Positions 55,724-64,000 of a stretch of 64,000 nucleotides of DNA are shown in pieces. The notes beneath the pieces were generated by a model. It saw nothing but the letters and a program-made list of their open reading frames with translations, ran no database searches and was not told the origin of the DNA. How positions within the stretch are numbered: position 1 is the first letter of the stretch; every line of letters begins with the position of its first letter. Position numbers and translations under genes: made by a program. Source of the DNA: CAYNYM01 sp049366815 (GTDB lineage Bacteria > Desulfobacterota > DSM-4660 > Desulfatiglandales > HGW-15). The stretch is taken from positions 28,428 to 92,427 of the forward strand of contig JBMNCO010000217.1 of the NCBI GenBank assembly GCA_049366815.1, read 5' to 3'.

Positions 55724-56986
55724 TCAGCCTGCCTTCGCCGTCCCTTTGCCCTTCAATGTCATCGTGAGTATACCCCCGATGACGAGCAGGACAGCCGCCG
55801 TCATAAAGGAAGAGGTGTAATTTCCTGTCTTGGCGATCAGCATCTGAGAGAGTCTCCCCATGACAAAACCTCCAACTCCCCAGGCTGTAAAGACAATACC
55901 GTAATTGATTCCGAAGTTTTTCAGCCCCCAATTGTCTTTTGTCAGGGATGGGAAGAGGGAGAGATTGGTCCCATAATTGAAACCGATGAACGTGGCCAGC
56001 AGGACGAGGAGCACGGCATTTGCCTTTTCGGCTCCGACGACGGGGATCGCCACAAGCATTAAGACGGTCTGAAAGGCCAACATAAAAAGAAGCGTGGACC
56101 TTCGTCCGATCTTGTCCGACAGCACGCCGGCTATGATTCGGCCGCCCGCATTCCCGACAGCCATGATGGCTACGACGAGAAAGGCCATTTCTCCCATGCT
56201 GGATTTTGCCATTCCTGCAACACTTCCGATCACCATCAGCCCCGCGCCGGCTCCAATGAAATAGATGAACCATATGGTAAAGAATGCGCGCGTTTTCATC
56301 ATTTCAGAAGGCCTTGCGTCGAAGGGTGCGGCAGCAGGGGCGGGCTTTTGACCCTTGTCCAATCTTTCTTTATCTTTGGGGACATAGCCCGAAGGTGGAT
56401 TGACGAGCAGCATGGAAAGCCCGCATACGACGATCAAAAAGGCAATGCCGAAGAACAGCATCGCGTTTTGAAGACCCCAGATGCCCAAGAGATATTTGGA
56501 CAGGGGCGCGATATAGACGGAGGCCAGCCCAAAGCCGGAGACAACCAGTCCCGCAATCATCCCCGTCTTGGCAGGTGTGAACCATTTCAGGGCGGGGGGT
56601 GTCGCAGCGGAGTAGCCAAACCCGATGCCTACGCCGGCCAGGACGCCGAATCCGAGGACCCAGACGGCATAACTTGTGCTCTGGGAGATCCAGATGAATC
56701 CCAGACTGACCAAGATGCCTCCCAGAAAGGCCGTAATCCGGGGGCCGAATTTGTCCTGGCATTTTCCTGCCAGAATCATTGCAAAGGCAAATACGATGCA
56801 GCAGACGGCGTAAGGGTCGTTTAATGAGGCCAAATCCCAGGCAAAGGCCCCTTCGCCGCCCTTTTCGATGGATTGTTTGATCTCCCCTTTAAAGATGCTC
56901 CACGTGTAGAGGATTCCGAGGGCGAGGTTGATTCCTGTTCCCGAAAATGTGACGATCCAGCCCTTGTTTTCACCTGATTGTGACAT
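55724..56986 (-). CDS. OFA-family MFS transporter (oxalate/formate antiporter-like)
   Basis: 420 residues with twelve predicted membrane segments and a central loop rich in Pro/Ala (KPAPAAAPFDARPSE). The N-terminal GTGINLALGILYTWSIFKG and GFGYSAATPPALKWF blocks are typical for the oxalate/formate:antiporter (OFA) subfamily of MFS; GxxSDKIGRR is in loop 8-9. Because it is between acs and satP, a small carboxylate such as acetate or formate is the likely cargo. ATG 56986 is chosen because GGAGAGCAAT precedes it; a longer open frame reaches 57109. Confidence 0.9.
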   Translation of the reverse strand: MSQSGENKGWIVTFSGTGINLALGILYTWSIFKGEIKQSIEKGGEGAFAWDLASLNDPYAVCCIVFAFAMILAGKCQDKFGPRITAFLGGILVSLGFIWISQSTSYAVWVLGFGVLAGVGIGFGYSAATPPALKWFTPAKTGMIAGLVVSGFGLASVYIAPLSKYLLGIWGLQNAMLFFGIAFLIVVCGLSMLLVNPPSGYVPKDKERLDKGQKPAPAAAPFDARPSEMMKTRAFFTIWFIYFIGAGAGLMVIGSVAGMAKSSMGEMAFLVVAIMAVGNAGGRIIAGVLSDKIGRRSTLLFMLAFQTVLMLVAIPVVGAEKANAVLLVLLATFIGFNYGTNLSLFPSLTKDNWGLKNFGINYGIVFTAWGVGGFVMGRLSQMLIAKTGNYTSSFMTAAVLLVIGGILTMTLKGKGTAKAG

Positions 56987-57207
56987 ATTGCTCTCCATGA
57001 GTTTAGCGCAAAGACAGAAATGGAACAAAAGACCTATGGAAGACTCCCCCGGAGCCTTTTGCTCCGTGCTCCAGGGGAGCCAAGATAAAGGAGGTGAATA
57101 ATCAGCCAACAGGCTGTAAATTTAACGCTTCCTGTGGCTCCATGTAGTGGTCTTATTGTTCCATTTTGAAAAGACTATGTTCAGTTTCAGGGTCACACCG
57201 GTTGTTC

Positions 57208-59184
57208 CTACTGCCTCCCCTCCACCAGTTTATCCACAACGTCGGGTTCAGCCAGGGTGGAAGTGTCGCCGAGTTCATTGATGGCGCCTTCTGCGATCTT
57301 CCTCAGGATCCTTCGCATGATCTTTCCGCTTCGAGTCTTGGGAAGCCCCGGAGCATACTGGAGTTTGTCAGGCGAGGCAATGGGACCGATCTCTTTCCTG
57401 ATGTGGGCGACAAGGGCCTTCGTGAGGTCGGCGGATGCTTCAAAACCTTCTTTCAGGGTCACAAAGACATAGATTCCCTGCCCCTTCAGGTCGTGGGGAT
57501 AACCGACCACCGCGGCCTCGGCTATGGACTCATGGGCCACCAGGGCGCTCTCGATTTCAGCGGTTCCCATCCTGTGCCCGGAGACATTGATCACGTCGTC
57601 CACACGGCCCATCAGCCAGAAGAACCCATCCTCATCCTTCCTTGCGCCGTCACCTGAGAAGTAATATCCGGGTGTCTGAACAAAGTACTGTTCTTTGAAC
57701 CGTTCCGGATCGCCATAAACCGTTCGCATGAATCCGGGCCAGGCTTTCCTGATGTAAAGGTGTCCGCCCTCGTTGACGTCCGCTTCGGTCCCGTCCGCTC
57801 TCAAGATAACGGGATCGACGCCGAAGAAAGGTCTGGAGGCCGATCCGGGTTTCATCTTGAATGCACCCGGGATGGGGGTGATCAGGAAACCGCCTGTTTC
57901 CGTCTGCCACCAGGTGTCCACAATGGGACATCTCTCCTGCCCGATCAGGGTGTAGTACCACATCCAGGCCTCGGGGTTGATCGGCTCGCCGACACTGCCG
58001 AGGAGACGCAGGCTGCTCAGGTCCCTCTTCTTGGGCCACTCGTCCCCGTTCTTCATGCAGGCGCGGATGGCGGTGGGTGCGGTATAGAAGATGGTGACAC
58101 CGTATCTTTCGACCACTTCCCAGAAACGGTCCGGTTCAGGATAGTTGGGCACACTTTCAAACACGATTGACGTGGCACCGATGCCGAGAGGACCGTAGAC
58201 GATGTAACTGTGTCCCGTGACCCAGCCGATATCGGCCGTACACCACCACACATCCGTGTCTTTCATGTCAAAACAGTACTTCAGGGTGACCATGGTGTAG
58301 AGCAGGTATCCCGCCGTCGTGTGAAGGACCCCTTTGGGTTTTCCGGTGCTGCCGCTGGTGTACAGAATGAACAGGGGATCTTCTGCATCCATCCACTCCG
58401 GTTCGCAGACCGGTGAGGCCTCGGCCATCAGATCATCCCACCAGTAGTCACGGCCCTCCTGCATGCTGGTCTCTTTGTCGATCCGGTTGGCGACGATGCA
58501 CCTCTTTATGCTGGGGCATTCGGCCATGGCCGCATCGGCATTGCCCTTGGCGTTCACTGTCTTGCTGGAGCGCCAGTACCAGTTCGTGGTAATGAGCGTC
58601 TCAGCGCTGCTGTCCTGGATACGGTCCCTCAGGGCCTCGGCGCTGAAGCCACCGAATACAATACTGTGGACTGCGCCGATCCGGGCGCAGGCCAGCATGG
58701 CGACGGGGAGTTCCATGATCATGGGGAGGTAAATGGCGACACGATCCCCTTTCTTTACCCCAAATTTCTTGAGGACATTTGCAAACTTGCAGACCTGACG
58801 GTGGAGTTGCTGGTAGGTGTAAATCTTATTTTCTTCCAAAGGCTCGCCTTGAAAAATGAGAGCGGCCTTGTTCTTCCTCCATGTCTTGAGATGGCGGTCC
58901 AGGCAGTTGTATGTGACATTCAACTTCCCGCCCGCGAAATAACGGATGAAGATATCATCTTTGAAGCTGTATTCCTCGACCGGTCCGTCCCATTTCTTGA
59001 ACCAGTCAATGAATTCCTCGGCCATCTCACCCCAGAAGCCGTTGGGATCATCGATGGACCTTTTCCACATCTTCTCGTATTCATCCAGACTCTTGATGTA
59101 GGCCTGATCCACGAATTCCTTGATGGGTTCAAATACCCTCTTCTCCATGTATACCGCTTGAACACTACCTTTTTCTTCTGCCAT
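57208..59184 (-). CDS. acs: Acetyl-CoA synthetase (AMP-forming)
   Basis: Activates acetate to acetyl-CoA through acetyl-AMP. 658 residues, full length. The P-loop [13 protein letters not shown] is near 270-283; [28 protein letters not shown] and the C-terminal [11 protein letters not shown] are present. The last motif holds the lysine (near 617) that is acetylated to switch off Acs in other bacteria, and AcuC in this window could reverse that. AAAGGAGGCTTAAGA precedes the ATG. It is the first gene of the acs-MFS-satP row; 221 bases separate it from the MFS gene. Confidence 0.97.
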   Translation of the reverse strand: MAEEKGSVQAVYMEKRVFEPIKEFVDQAYIKSLDEYEKMWKRSIDDPNGFWGEMAEEFIDWFKKWDGPVEEYSFKDDIFIRYFAGGKLNVTYNCLDRHLKTWRKNKAALIFQGEPLEENKIYTYQQLHRQVCKFANVLKKFGVKKGDRVAIYLPMIMELPVAMLACARIGAVHSIVFGGFSAEALRDRIQDSSAETLITTNWYWRSSKTVNAKGNADAAMAECPSIKRCIVANRIDKETSMQEGRDYWWDDLMAEASPVCEPEWMDAEDPLFILYTSGSTGKPKGVLHTTAGYLLYTMVTLKYCFDMKDTDVWWCTADIGWVTGHSYIVYGPLGIGATSIVFESVPNYPEPDRFWEVVERYGVTIFYTAPTAIRACMKNGDEWPKKRDLSSLRLLGSVGEPINPEAWMWYYTLIGQERCPIVDTWWQTETGGFLITPIPGAFKMKPGSASRPFFGVDPVILRADGTEADVNEGGHLYIRKAWPGFMRTVYGDPERFKEQYFVQTPGYYFSGDGARKDEDGFFWLMGRVDDVINVSGHRMGTAEIESALVAHESIAEAAVVGYPHDLKGQGIYVFVTLKEGFEASADLTKALVAHIRKEIGPIASPDKLQYAPGLPKTRSGKIMRRILRKIAEGAINELGDTSTLAEPDVVDKLVEGRQ

Positions 59185-60371
59185 TCTTAAGCCTCCTTTA
59201 AAATACGTAACGGGTCATTTATCCTGTTCCTATCTGAGAATTCCGAAAGGGACTCCATTGTCTTTGGAATTGTCCCGTTAAATCATCATATAGGACTGGA
59301 ATCTGAGATCGAAGCATGCACCCCCTTGAATCTCACTCCGGCTCCCCCCTCCATTCAGCAGATTACTATAAATGTGGTTTACAGGTAAAAATCTTCCAGG
59401 AACTGGCTCTGAACCGAAATAGGCCTTTTGGACTCGATCATCTCTACATCCGATTTCCCATAAATAGGAATCTTTGCAACACCATCGCTGAGTCCACAAA
59501 CAACGATAGGCCCGAGGGCGGGCAACCACAACTGCGAAGCCAAAACATCATCACAAACCTTTATTCCGACCCTGAACAATGTGACTGATGCACAGCTCGG
59601 ACATAATTACAACCCTTTATCCGATTTTGCAAGAAAATAACTGTTTTATAACTACAATATGACTGTGTTCGATTTGAGGGGGATCCGGGATCATTTGCGC
59701 ACTGGACAAGGTTTATGGATGTATCTTATTAATATTTCTAGTTGTTTTGTTTTCGGGGCAGGCGCGCTCCAGGGGCCTTTAAGAGTCGGCAGACAGGGGT
59801 TTTTCATCAGATTTTACATCTTTTCCGCAGAAAAAGTGCCGAAGGACATCCATGGCTTCCAAAGGTTTTTCTGGAGATCAATAGAATTTTTGAGTTGCAG
59901 AGGGTTAGAGATTTCTTTGACAGGCGTTTTTCCTTGGTTTAGGCTCATTCTTTTCAGGGCTGATACAGGGCATTCATACGCCCTGTGTCGTCTGGAGGCA
60001 TTCCGCTCAGGGTGGAAGCCCTGGATGAGGAACCGCATCAATCAAGGCATATCCGGGTAGATCCGGGAAGGCTCGTTGCCGCACGCGCACAAATCAAGAT
60101 GTATACACCGGAATGAGACATGTGGATCCAGGGCCTTGTGCGCCACTTGTTTTTTGCCCTTCAAGAGGTTATAAGGCCGGGTGTCTTGAAGATATCGTGC
60201 AATGGCATTCGAATCGGTTATACGCGATTGTTCACCGGGATCACAGATTTTCAAAGTTCGGCGCAGGTCTTACTTTTCGTTTGACGAGACCTGACGAAAA
60301 GCGCGTGGGGGCGATCCGTCGCTTCGGAAGTCGGCCGCGCGTTCCAGCAGTAAATAAAGGAGAAGGGGGTC
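59185..60371. other. 1.2-kb region without a supported gene
   Basis: Upstream of acs (-) and of the CaCA antiporter (+). Several short open frames exist (for example 59659-60060 on + and 59379-59579 on -), none with a domain, and none with a good ribosome binding site. AATTCC-AAAG near 59239 and CTTTGGAATT near 59262 form a short inverted repeat close to the acs start. 59590-59760 is AT-rich. It may hold decayed genes plus the acs control region. Confidence 0.45.
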
Positions 60372-61352
60372 ATGATTTTATCGGTCCTAGTGTGCCTTAT
60401 AGGCTTCCTGATGCTCTATTACGGTGCGGAATGGCTGGTCAAAGGGTCCTCCAGTCTGGCTCGGGGTCTCGGCGTGACCCCCATTGTCATAGGTTTGACT
60501 GTCGTGGCCTTCGGCACCTCAGCGCCTGAACTGGTTGTGAGCCTCGTTTCCTCGATCAAGGGAAAGAGTATGATCGCGGTGGGGAATGTGGTGGGAAGTA
60601 ATATCTGCAATATCGCCCTTGTCCTTGGGATGGCGGCCCTCTTTCAGCCCATGACATGCCACAGATCCGTCATTATGCGTGATATTCCCATCATGCTCGG
60701 CATATCCGTCTATCTGCTGTTGCTCTCTTTTAATTCAATTATCGGAAGGATCGAAGGCGCGACCCTCTTTGCCGGAATTATTCTATACACCCTTTTCAAT
60801 TATTACATGGCCATGGGGAAAACCAAGACCGGCGCGACTCAAGTAAAAGTCCTGGCCGATTCCGGCGTCGACGAAATCGAATACATCTCTTCCCGGCCAA
60901 GGCAGATTATTCTGATCGTAGTTGGGATCGCGGGTGTCGTGTTCGGCGCCCAAATTGTGGTGGAGGCCGCCGTCAAGATCATGACCGTGCTCGGCGTCAG
61001 TGAGAAGTTCATCGGACTGACCATCGTGGCCTTCGGCACCTCCCTCCCTGAACTGGCTACCTCGGTCGTCGCCGCCGTGCGGAAAGAAATGGATATCAGT
61101 ATCGGAAACCTGGTGGGAAGCAATGTCTTCAACATCCTGAGTGTTCTTGGGGCGGCTTCACTGGTCAGGCCCATTCCGATTCCAGGCGGATTCATTGGAA
61201 GCGGCCTGATTGTCGACTACCTGGTCATGATGCTCACGAGCTTTATGCCCTTCCTGTTGATGAGAAAAACAAATACCGTCAGCCGGGCGGGCGGCCTGAT
61301 TCTCTTGATCTGTTACGCGGGGTATTTGACCTACCTCATTGTAAAAGCTTAA
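60372..61352 (+). CDS. Calcium/sodium antiporter (CaCA family, YrbG-like)
   Basis: 326 residues, about ten membrane segments in two inverted halves. Both alpha repeats are intact: GLTVVAFGTSAPELVVS with GNVVGSNICNI in the first half, and GLTIVAFGTSLPELATS with GNLVGSNVFNI in the second, which provide the ion-binding acidic and polar residues. A soluble loop lies between them (about 145-175). It exchanges Na+ or H+ for Ca2+. AAAGGAGAAGGGGGTC precedes the ATG. It stands alone, convergent with the Yip1-like gene 11 bases away. Confidence 0.93.
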   Translation: MILSVLVCLIGFLMLYYGAEWLVKGSSSLARGLGVTPIVIGLTVVAFGTSAPELVVSLVSSIKGKSMIAVGNVVGSNICNIALVLGMAALFQPMTCHRSVIMRDIPIMLGISVYLLLLSFNSIIGRIEGATLFAGIILYTLFNYYMAMGKTKTGATQVKVLADSGVDEIEYISSRPRQIILIVVGIAGVVFGAQIVVEAAVKIMTVLGVSEKFIGLTIVAFGTSLPELATSVVAAVRKEMDISIGNLVGSNVFNILSVLGAASLVRPIPIPGGFIGSGLIVDYLVMMLTSFMPFLLMRKTNTVSRAGGLILLICYAGYLTYLIVKA

Positions 61353-61363
61353 GGACTCCTTCC

Positions 61364-61888
61364 TCAGTGGGTCTGGGGCATCACAACCCAGAAAAGCAGG
61401 AAAAGAACCAGGAGGGAAGACCCGATGACCAGGACCGTCTGCCACCACCCCAGCCCTCCCCCTTTGATCATCCCCAGGCCGATCAGCCCCCATTTCCATG
61501 GCTCGGTCACCCAGACCGCGAAGGGAATCCAGGCCACGAGGAGGGTGACACCCCAGGCAAAGGCATATATCGCGAAGAGCTTTTTGAAACAGATGCGATG
61601 CCATGCGGTCAGGATGATGATCAGATAGGCCGTGCCTGCAGAGAGGAATGGCATGAACAGGGCGTTCACAAAGAAGATGCCGGTCATCAGAAAAGGGTCC
61701 GATTTGAAACAGACGAAACTTCCAAAGGCAAATAAGAGGCAGGAGACCAACAGGAATCCAAAGGAACGCCTAAAGGGAACCGGATCGGGAAGCTGACTAA
61801 AGAACCGACCGGGAGAGCCCAGGAGACCGGCAAGTGTCTGGAAATAGGTGCTGAACCCCAAATCAGTGGTCTTTGAGAAGATCGTCAC
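61364..61888 (-). CDS. Yip1-family membrane protein
   Basis: 174 residues with five hydrophobic segments (the first near 43-60). The soluble N-terminus TLAGLLGSPGRFFSQLPDP and the segment pattern ending LFWVVMPQTH fit bacterial Yip1-domain proteins, whose role is unknown. The stop is 11 bases from the end of the convergent CaCA gene. It lies about 57 bases downstream of the small membrane protein and may belong to the DASS-transporter operon. Confidence 0.75.
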   Translation of the reverse strand: MTIFSKTTDLGFSTYFQTLAGLLGSPGRFFSQLPDPVPFRRSFGFLLVSCLLFAFGSFVCFKSDPFLMTGIFFVNALFMPFLSAGTAYLIIILTAWHRICFKKLFAIYAFAWGVTLLVAWIPFAVWVTEPWKWGLIGLGMIKGGGLGWWQTVLVIGSSLLVLFLLFWVVMPQTH

Positions 61889-61945
61889 GTCGCCGTTCCG
61901 CCTTCAGGTATCATCGCATCGCTTGTCATCCTTTTCTTGACCATG

Positions 61946-62107
61946 CTACAGAAACTCGAATTTTGTGATCAAGCCCCAGAGGAGCATGCCTATGGTCAGA
62001 GCGAAAAAAAAGGTGCGTTCCGTTTTTTTTGAGAAATAGGTCACGCCTTTTCGATGGGACACAAGTCTTCTCTTTCCAGGACCGTTTCCATCATGGGTTG
62101 TTGCCAC
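61946..62107 (-). CDS. Small single-membrane-span protein (53 residues)
   Basis: Start GTG at 62105-62107 with GGAGG exactly 6 bases upstream, a near-ideal site; the longer open frame upstream overlaps the transporter gene and is rejected. 53 residues: a basic cytoplasmic N-terminus (GKRRLVSHRKG), then one hydrophobic helix (TFFFALTIGMLLWGLI) and a short tail KFEFL. It begins 26 bases after the DASS transporter stop, so it may be an accessory subunit of that transporter. I recognise no family. Confidence 0.6.
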   Translation of the reverse strand: MATTHDGNGPGKRRLVSHRKGVTYFSKKTERTFFFALTIGMLLWGLITKFEFL

Positions 62108-62133
62108 AATTGACCTCCTTGAATCAAATTGAT

Positions 62134-63984
62134 CTAGAATCCGGGCAGTTCTCCAAACCCCCTGTAGCTCCAATAGGCCGCAGTGAGCAGGACCACAAGG
62201 ATATTCGCCACAAACCACATGGGAACGCCCACCCTGAGGTAATCCCTGGGCTCGAGGTATCCGCTTGCGTACACGATGGCATTGGGCGGCGTGCCGATGA
62301 TCAGGCAGTAGGCAAAGGATGAGGAAATGGCCGTTGCCATGGCCATGAAGGGGAGATAGGAGGTGCCGGGGTGCACGAGCCCCGCCATGTTAAGCGTTAT
62401 AGGACCTACTGCGGCTGCGGCGGGGCCGTCGGCCATGAGATTGGTCAGGACGGCCGTGAGGCCGTTTGAGGTCATCATGAGGGGGAGACCGGAATCCATG
62501 CCCAGGGGAGCCACGAGGTCGATGACGCTCCTGGCCATCCAATAGGCGGCCCCTGTACTGTCCAGGGTTCGGCCGAAAATGATGGCCCCGGCATAGAGCC
62601 AGACCACGCCCCAGTCGACCTTTTCTTGGTAATCACGCCAGCTTACGACACCGGCAAAGAGATAGGCCACCGCACCGGCCACAGCAATCACACCGATGCC
62701 GAGGCGGACGGGGTAGATGCCCATGTCGTAGAAGGTCTTTTCCGTAAACCAGCCGAAGACCATGATGACGAAAATGATGGTGGAAATGATCTGTTTTCGG
62801 TTCCAGCCGCCCATCTTGCCGATCTGCTGTTCCAGATAGGACATGGCCGGGGCGAGAGAAGTAACCGTGGGTTTAAATCGCCAGTTGAGCAAAAGCCAGG
62901 TCATGGGAATCATCAGAAACAAAAAGGGAAAACAGTAGGTCACCCATTCAAAATAGCCGATGTCAAGCCCGAACATATCGTTGAGATAAGTCATCATGAT
63001 GACGTTCCTGGCCCCCCCCGAAGGTGCGCCGGGTCCTCCAATATTGCAGGCCATGGCAATGGCTATCATCAACATCTTGGCAAGCTCCTTGTCTTCCCTG
63101 ACCTCCTCTGTCAGGCTGTTTTGATAGAGGAGCATGCCTATGGGAAGGAACATGGCAGCCAGGGCGTGATCGGATATAAAGGCGGCCAAGGGCGAGATAA
63201 TGATGAAGAAAATCAAGGTAATCCATCTGACATTGGGCACTGCCAGTTTTCTGAACATCATGAGGCAGATCCGTTTGTCAACGCCGGTCTTGACAAAGGC
63301 CGTTGCGAACATGAGGCTGCCCATGATGAACCAGCAGGCATCGTCCCAATACAGCATGGCCACTTCTCTTCTCGACACAACGCCGGTAAAGACCAGAATC
63401 AACCCCACGCAAAAGGCCACACCGGGCAGTGGAATGCATTCCGTCATGAAACAGAATACGACAAAGACCACCATGGCAATGGCAACCTTGATATGCCAGG
63501 CACCCCGGTCGGCGGTATTTTTTTCCTCGGAGGACAGATTTTCGTATCTCAGCCCTTCATTCCTGAGCTGAAAGGCCCGCCTCATGAGATCCGCAAAGAC
63601 CTCATCGCTGAGTTCCGACTGCACATAACTTTTGGCCCGCTGCAAATTTTTTCCGTCCGCAGGAATGTCGTATTTGTGGCACCAGCTCAGATCTCTTTTC
63701 ATGAATCGCCCCTTGGTGAGGGCGCCCATTCTCATGTTCCGTTCCATCATCTGGGCCGTGACAACCTGCCACTGGGCCGCATCGCTGATTTGGCTTTTAA
63801 AAAGCTCCTTGGTGAGAAAATTGATGACCGCCTTGGGGCCCACTTTGAACTCAGTCCCCACATCTTTCATGCCGTAGGGAGTCGGGAGGATCAAGACCGC
63901 GAAGAAGAGCACAACAGGGATGATGAAAAGCCTCCAGTCCACATATTTGTCATATCCTGTGGCCTTTTTCTTTGTCTCAGTCAT
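62134..63984 (-). CDS. DASS/SLC13-family sodium:anion symporter
   Basis: 616 residues. After TM1 (about 18-36) comes an extra soluble loop of about 130 residues (40-165) before the usual transporter core with about eleven hydrophobic segments. Core signatures: ECIPLPGVAF, NIGGPGAPSGGARNVI (first ion-binding hairpin) and IIGTPPNAIVYASGYL (second, SNT-like). The loop is larger than in typical dicarboxylate members. The cargo may be a dicarboxylate, sulfate or a sulfonate; sequence alone cannot decide. A short GAGG-like site precedes the ATG at 63984. Followed by the 53-residue membrane protein. Confidence 0.88.
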   Translation of the reverse strand: MTETKKKATGYDKYVDWRLFIIPVVLFFAVLILPTPYGMKDVGTEFKVGPKAVINFLTKELFKSQISDAAQWQVVTAQMMERNMRMGALTKGRFMKRDLSWCHKYDIPADGKNLQRAKSYVQSELSDEVFADLMRRAFQLRNEGLRYENLSSEEKNTADRGAWHIKVAIAMVVFVVFCFMTECIPLPGVAFCVGLILVFTGVVSRREVAMLYWDDACWFIMGSLMFATAFVKTGVDKRICLMMFRKLAVPNVRWITLIFFIIISPLAAFISDHALAAMFLPIGMLLYQNSLTEEVREDKELAKMLMIAIAMACNIGGPGAPSGGARNVIMMTYLNDMFGLDIGYFEWVTYCFPFLFLMIPMTWLLLNWRFKPTVTSLAPAMSYLEQQIGKMGGWNRKQIISTIIFVIMVFGWFTEKTFYDMGIYPVRLGIGVIAVAGAVAYLFAGVVSWRDYQEKVDWGVVWLYAGAIIFGRTLDSTGAAYWMARSVIDLVAPLGMDSGLPLMMTSNGLTAVLTNLMADGPAAAAVGPITLNMAGLVHPGTSYLPFMAMATAISSSFAYCLIIGTPPNAIVYASGYLEPRDYLRVGVPMWFVANILVVLLTAAYWSYRGFGELPGF

Positions 63985-64000
63985 TTATTCCCTCTTCAGG

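Noticed and set aside
59659..60060. 133-codon plus-strand gene
   Set aside because: No ribosome binding site, no domain, odd composition; kept only as part of the gene-free region.
1..64000. CRISPR arrays, tRNA and rRNA genes
   Set aside because: No regularly spaced short repeats, no T-loop/anticodon patterns and no rRNA-like sequence noticed by eye; a tRNAscan/Rfam run would be decisive.

Overview
The window looks like a piece of a draft genome scaffold from an anaerobic, probably sulfate-reducing or syntrophic member of the Desulfobacterota (former Deltaproteobacteria). This is inferred from gene content: a formate dehydrogenase/heterodisulfide-reductase electron-transfer cluster with in-frame UGA (selenocysteine) codons, NfnAB, corrinoid and uroporphyrinogen-decarboxylase-type methyltransferase genes, C-GCAxxG-C-C and FeoB-associated cysteine-rich proteins, sigma-54 two-component regulation and acetate-handling genes. 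No rRNA, tRNA or CRISPR array was seen. A 100-N scaffold gap lies at 22414-22513.

Layout. 1-6.0 kb: truncated CoA-transferase, cNMP/PilZ protein, small Fe-transport accessory protein, MBL hydrolase, RarD permease and a TPM-PDZ protein; a 67-bp repeat occurs twice here, once inside a palindrome of about 114 bp. 6.2-16.8 kb: one minus-strand block. A histidine kinase and a sigma-54 response regulator are followed by a candidate -24/-12 promoter, a second response regulator, then hdrA (tandem HdrA fusion), mvhD, an FdhB-like Fe-S protein and fdhA. hdrA, mvhD and fdhA each carry one in-frame UGA at the family's known Cys/Sec site, so three apparently broken genes are intact selenoprotein genes. 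17.1-20.1 kb: MoaD-like protein, C-GCAxxG-C-C protein, corrinoid protein and methyltransferase, probably one operon ending in a hairpin. 20.4-22.4 kb: a decayed patch (alcohol dehydrogenase lacking its Rossmann core, ABC ATPase remnant, half a bile-acid:Na+ symporter) that runs into the gap. The gap is flanked by an exact 55-bp duplication, which looks like an assembly-graph overlap.

22.5-44.7 kb: DUF362 and DUF1566 proteins, panB-panE (pantothenate), a FapA-like protein, nfnA-nfnB, orn, purB, an RNase II-type exonuclease, a YidD-like/TPR pair, radA, bactofilin, nitroreductase, a beta-CASP hydrolase, a MA-type peptidase and HU. 45.0-48.9 kb: larE, a YcaO-TPR fusion and a BioD/Pta-like protein, a possible sulfur-dependent peptide-modification module. 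48.9-52.0 kb: a Cache/PAS histidine kinase with a single-domain response regulator. 53-59 kb: an acetate module (acuC, satP, OFA-family MFS, acs). 60.4-64.0 kb: a CaCA antiporter, Yip1-like protein, a 53-residue membrane protein and a DASS/SLC13 transporter.

How the parts fit (inference): formate, NAD(P)H and ferredoxin pools would be connected by the FdhAB-MvhD-HdrA complex and NfnAB. Acetate would enter through SatP or the MFS permease and be activated by Acs, whose activity AcuC could control by deacetylation.
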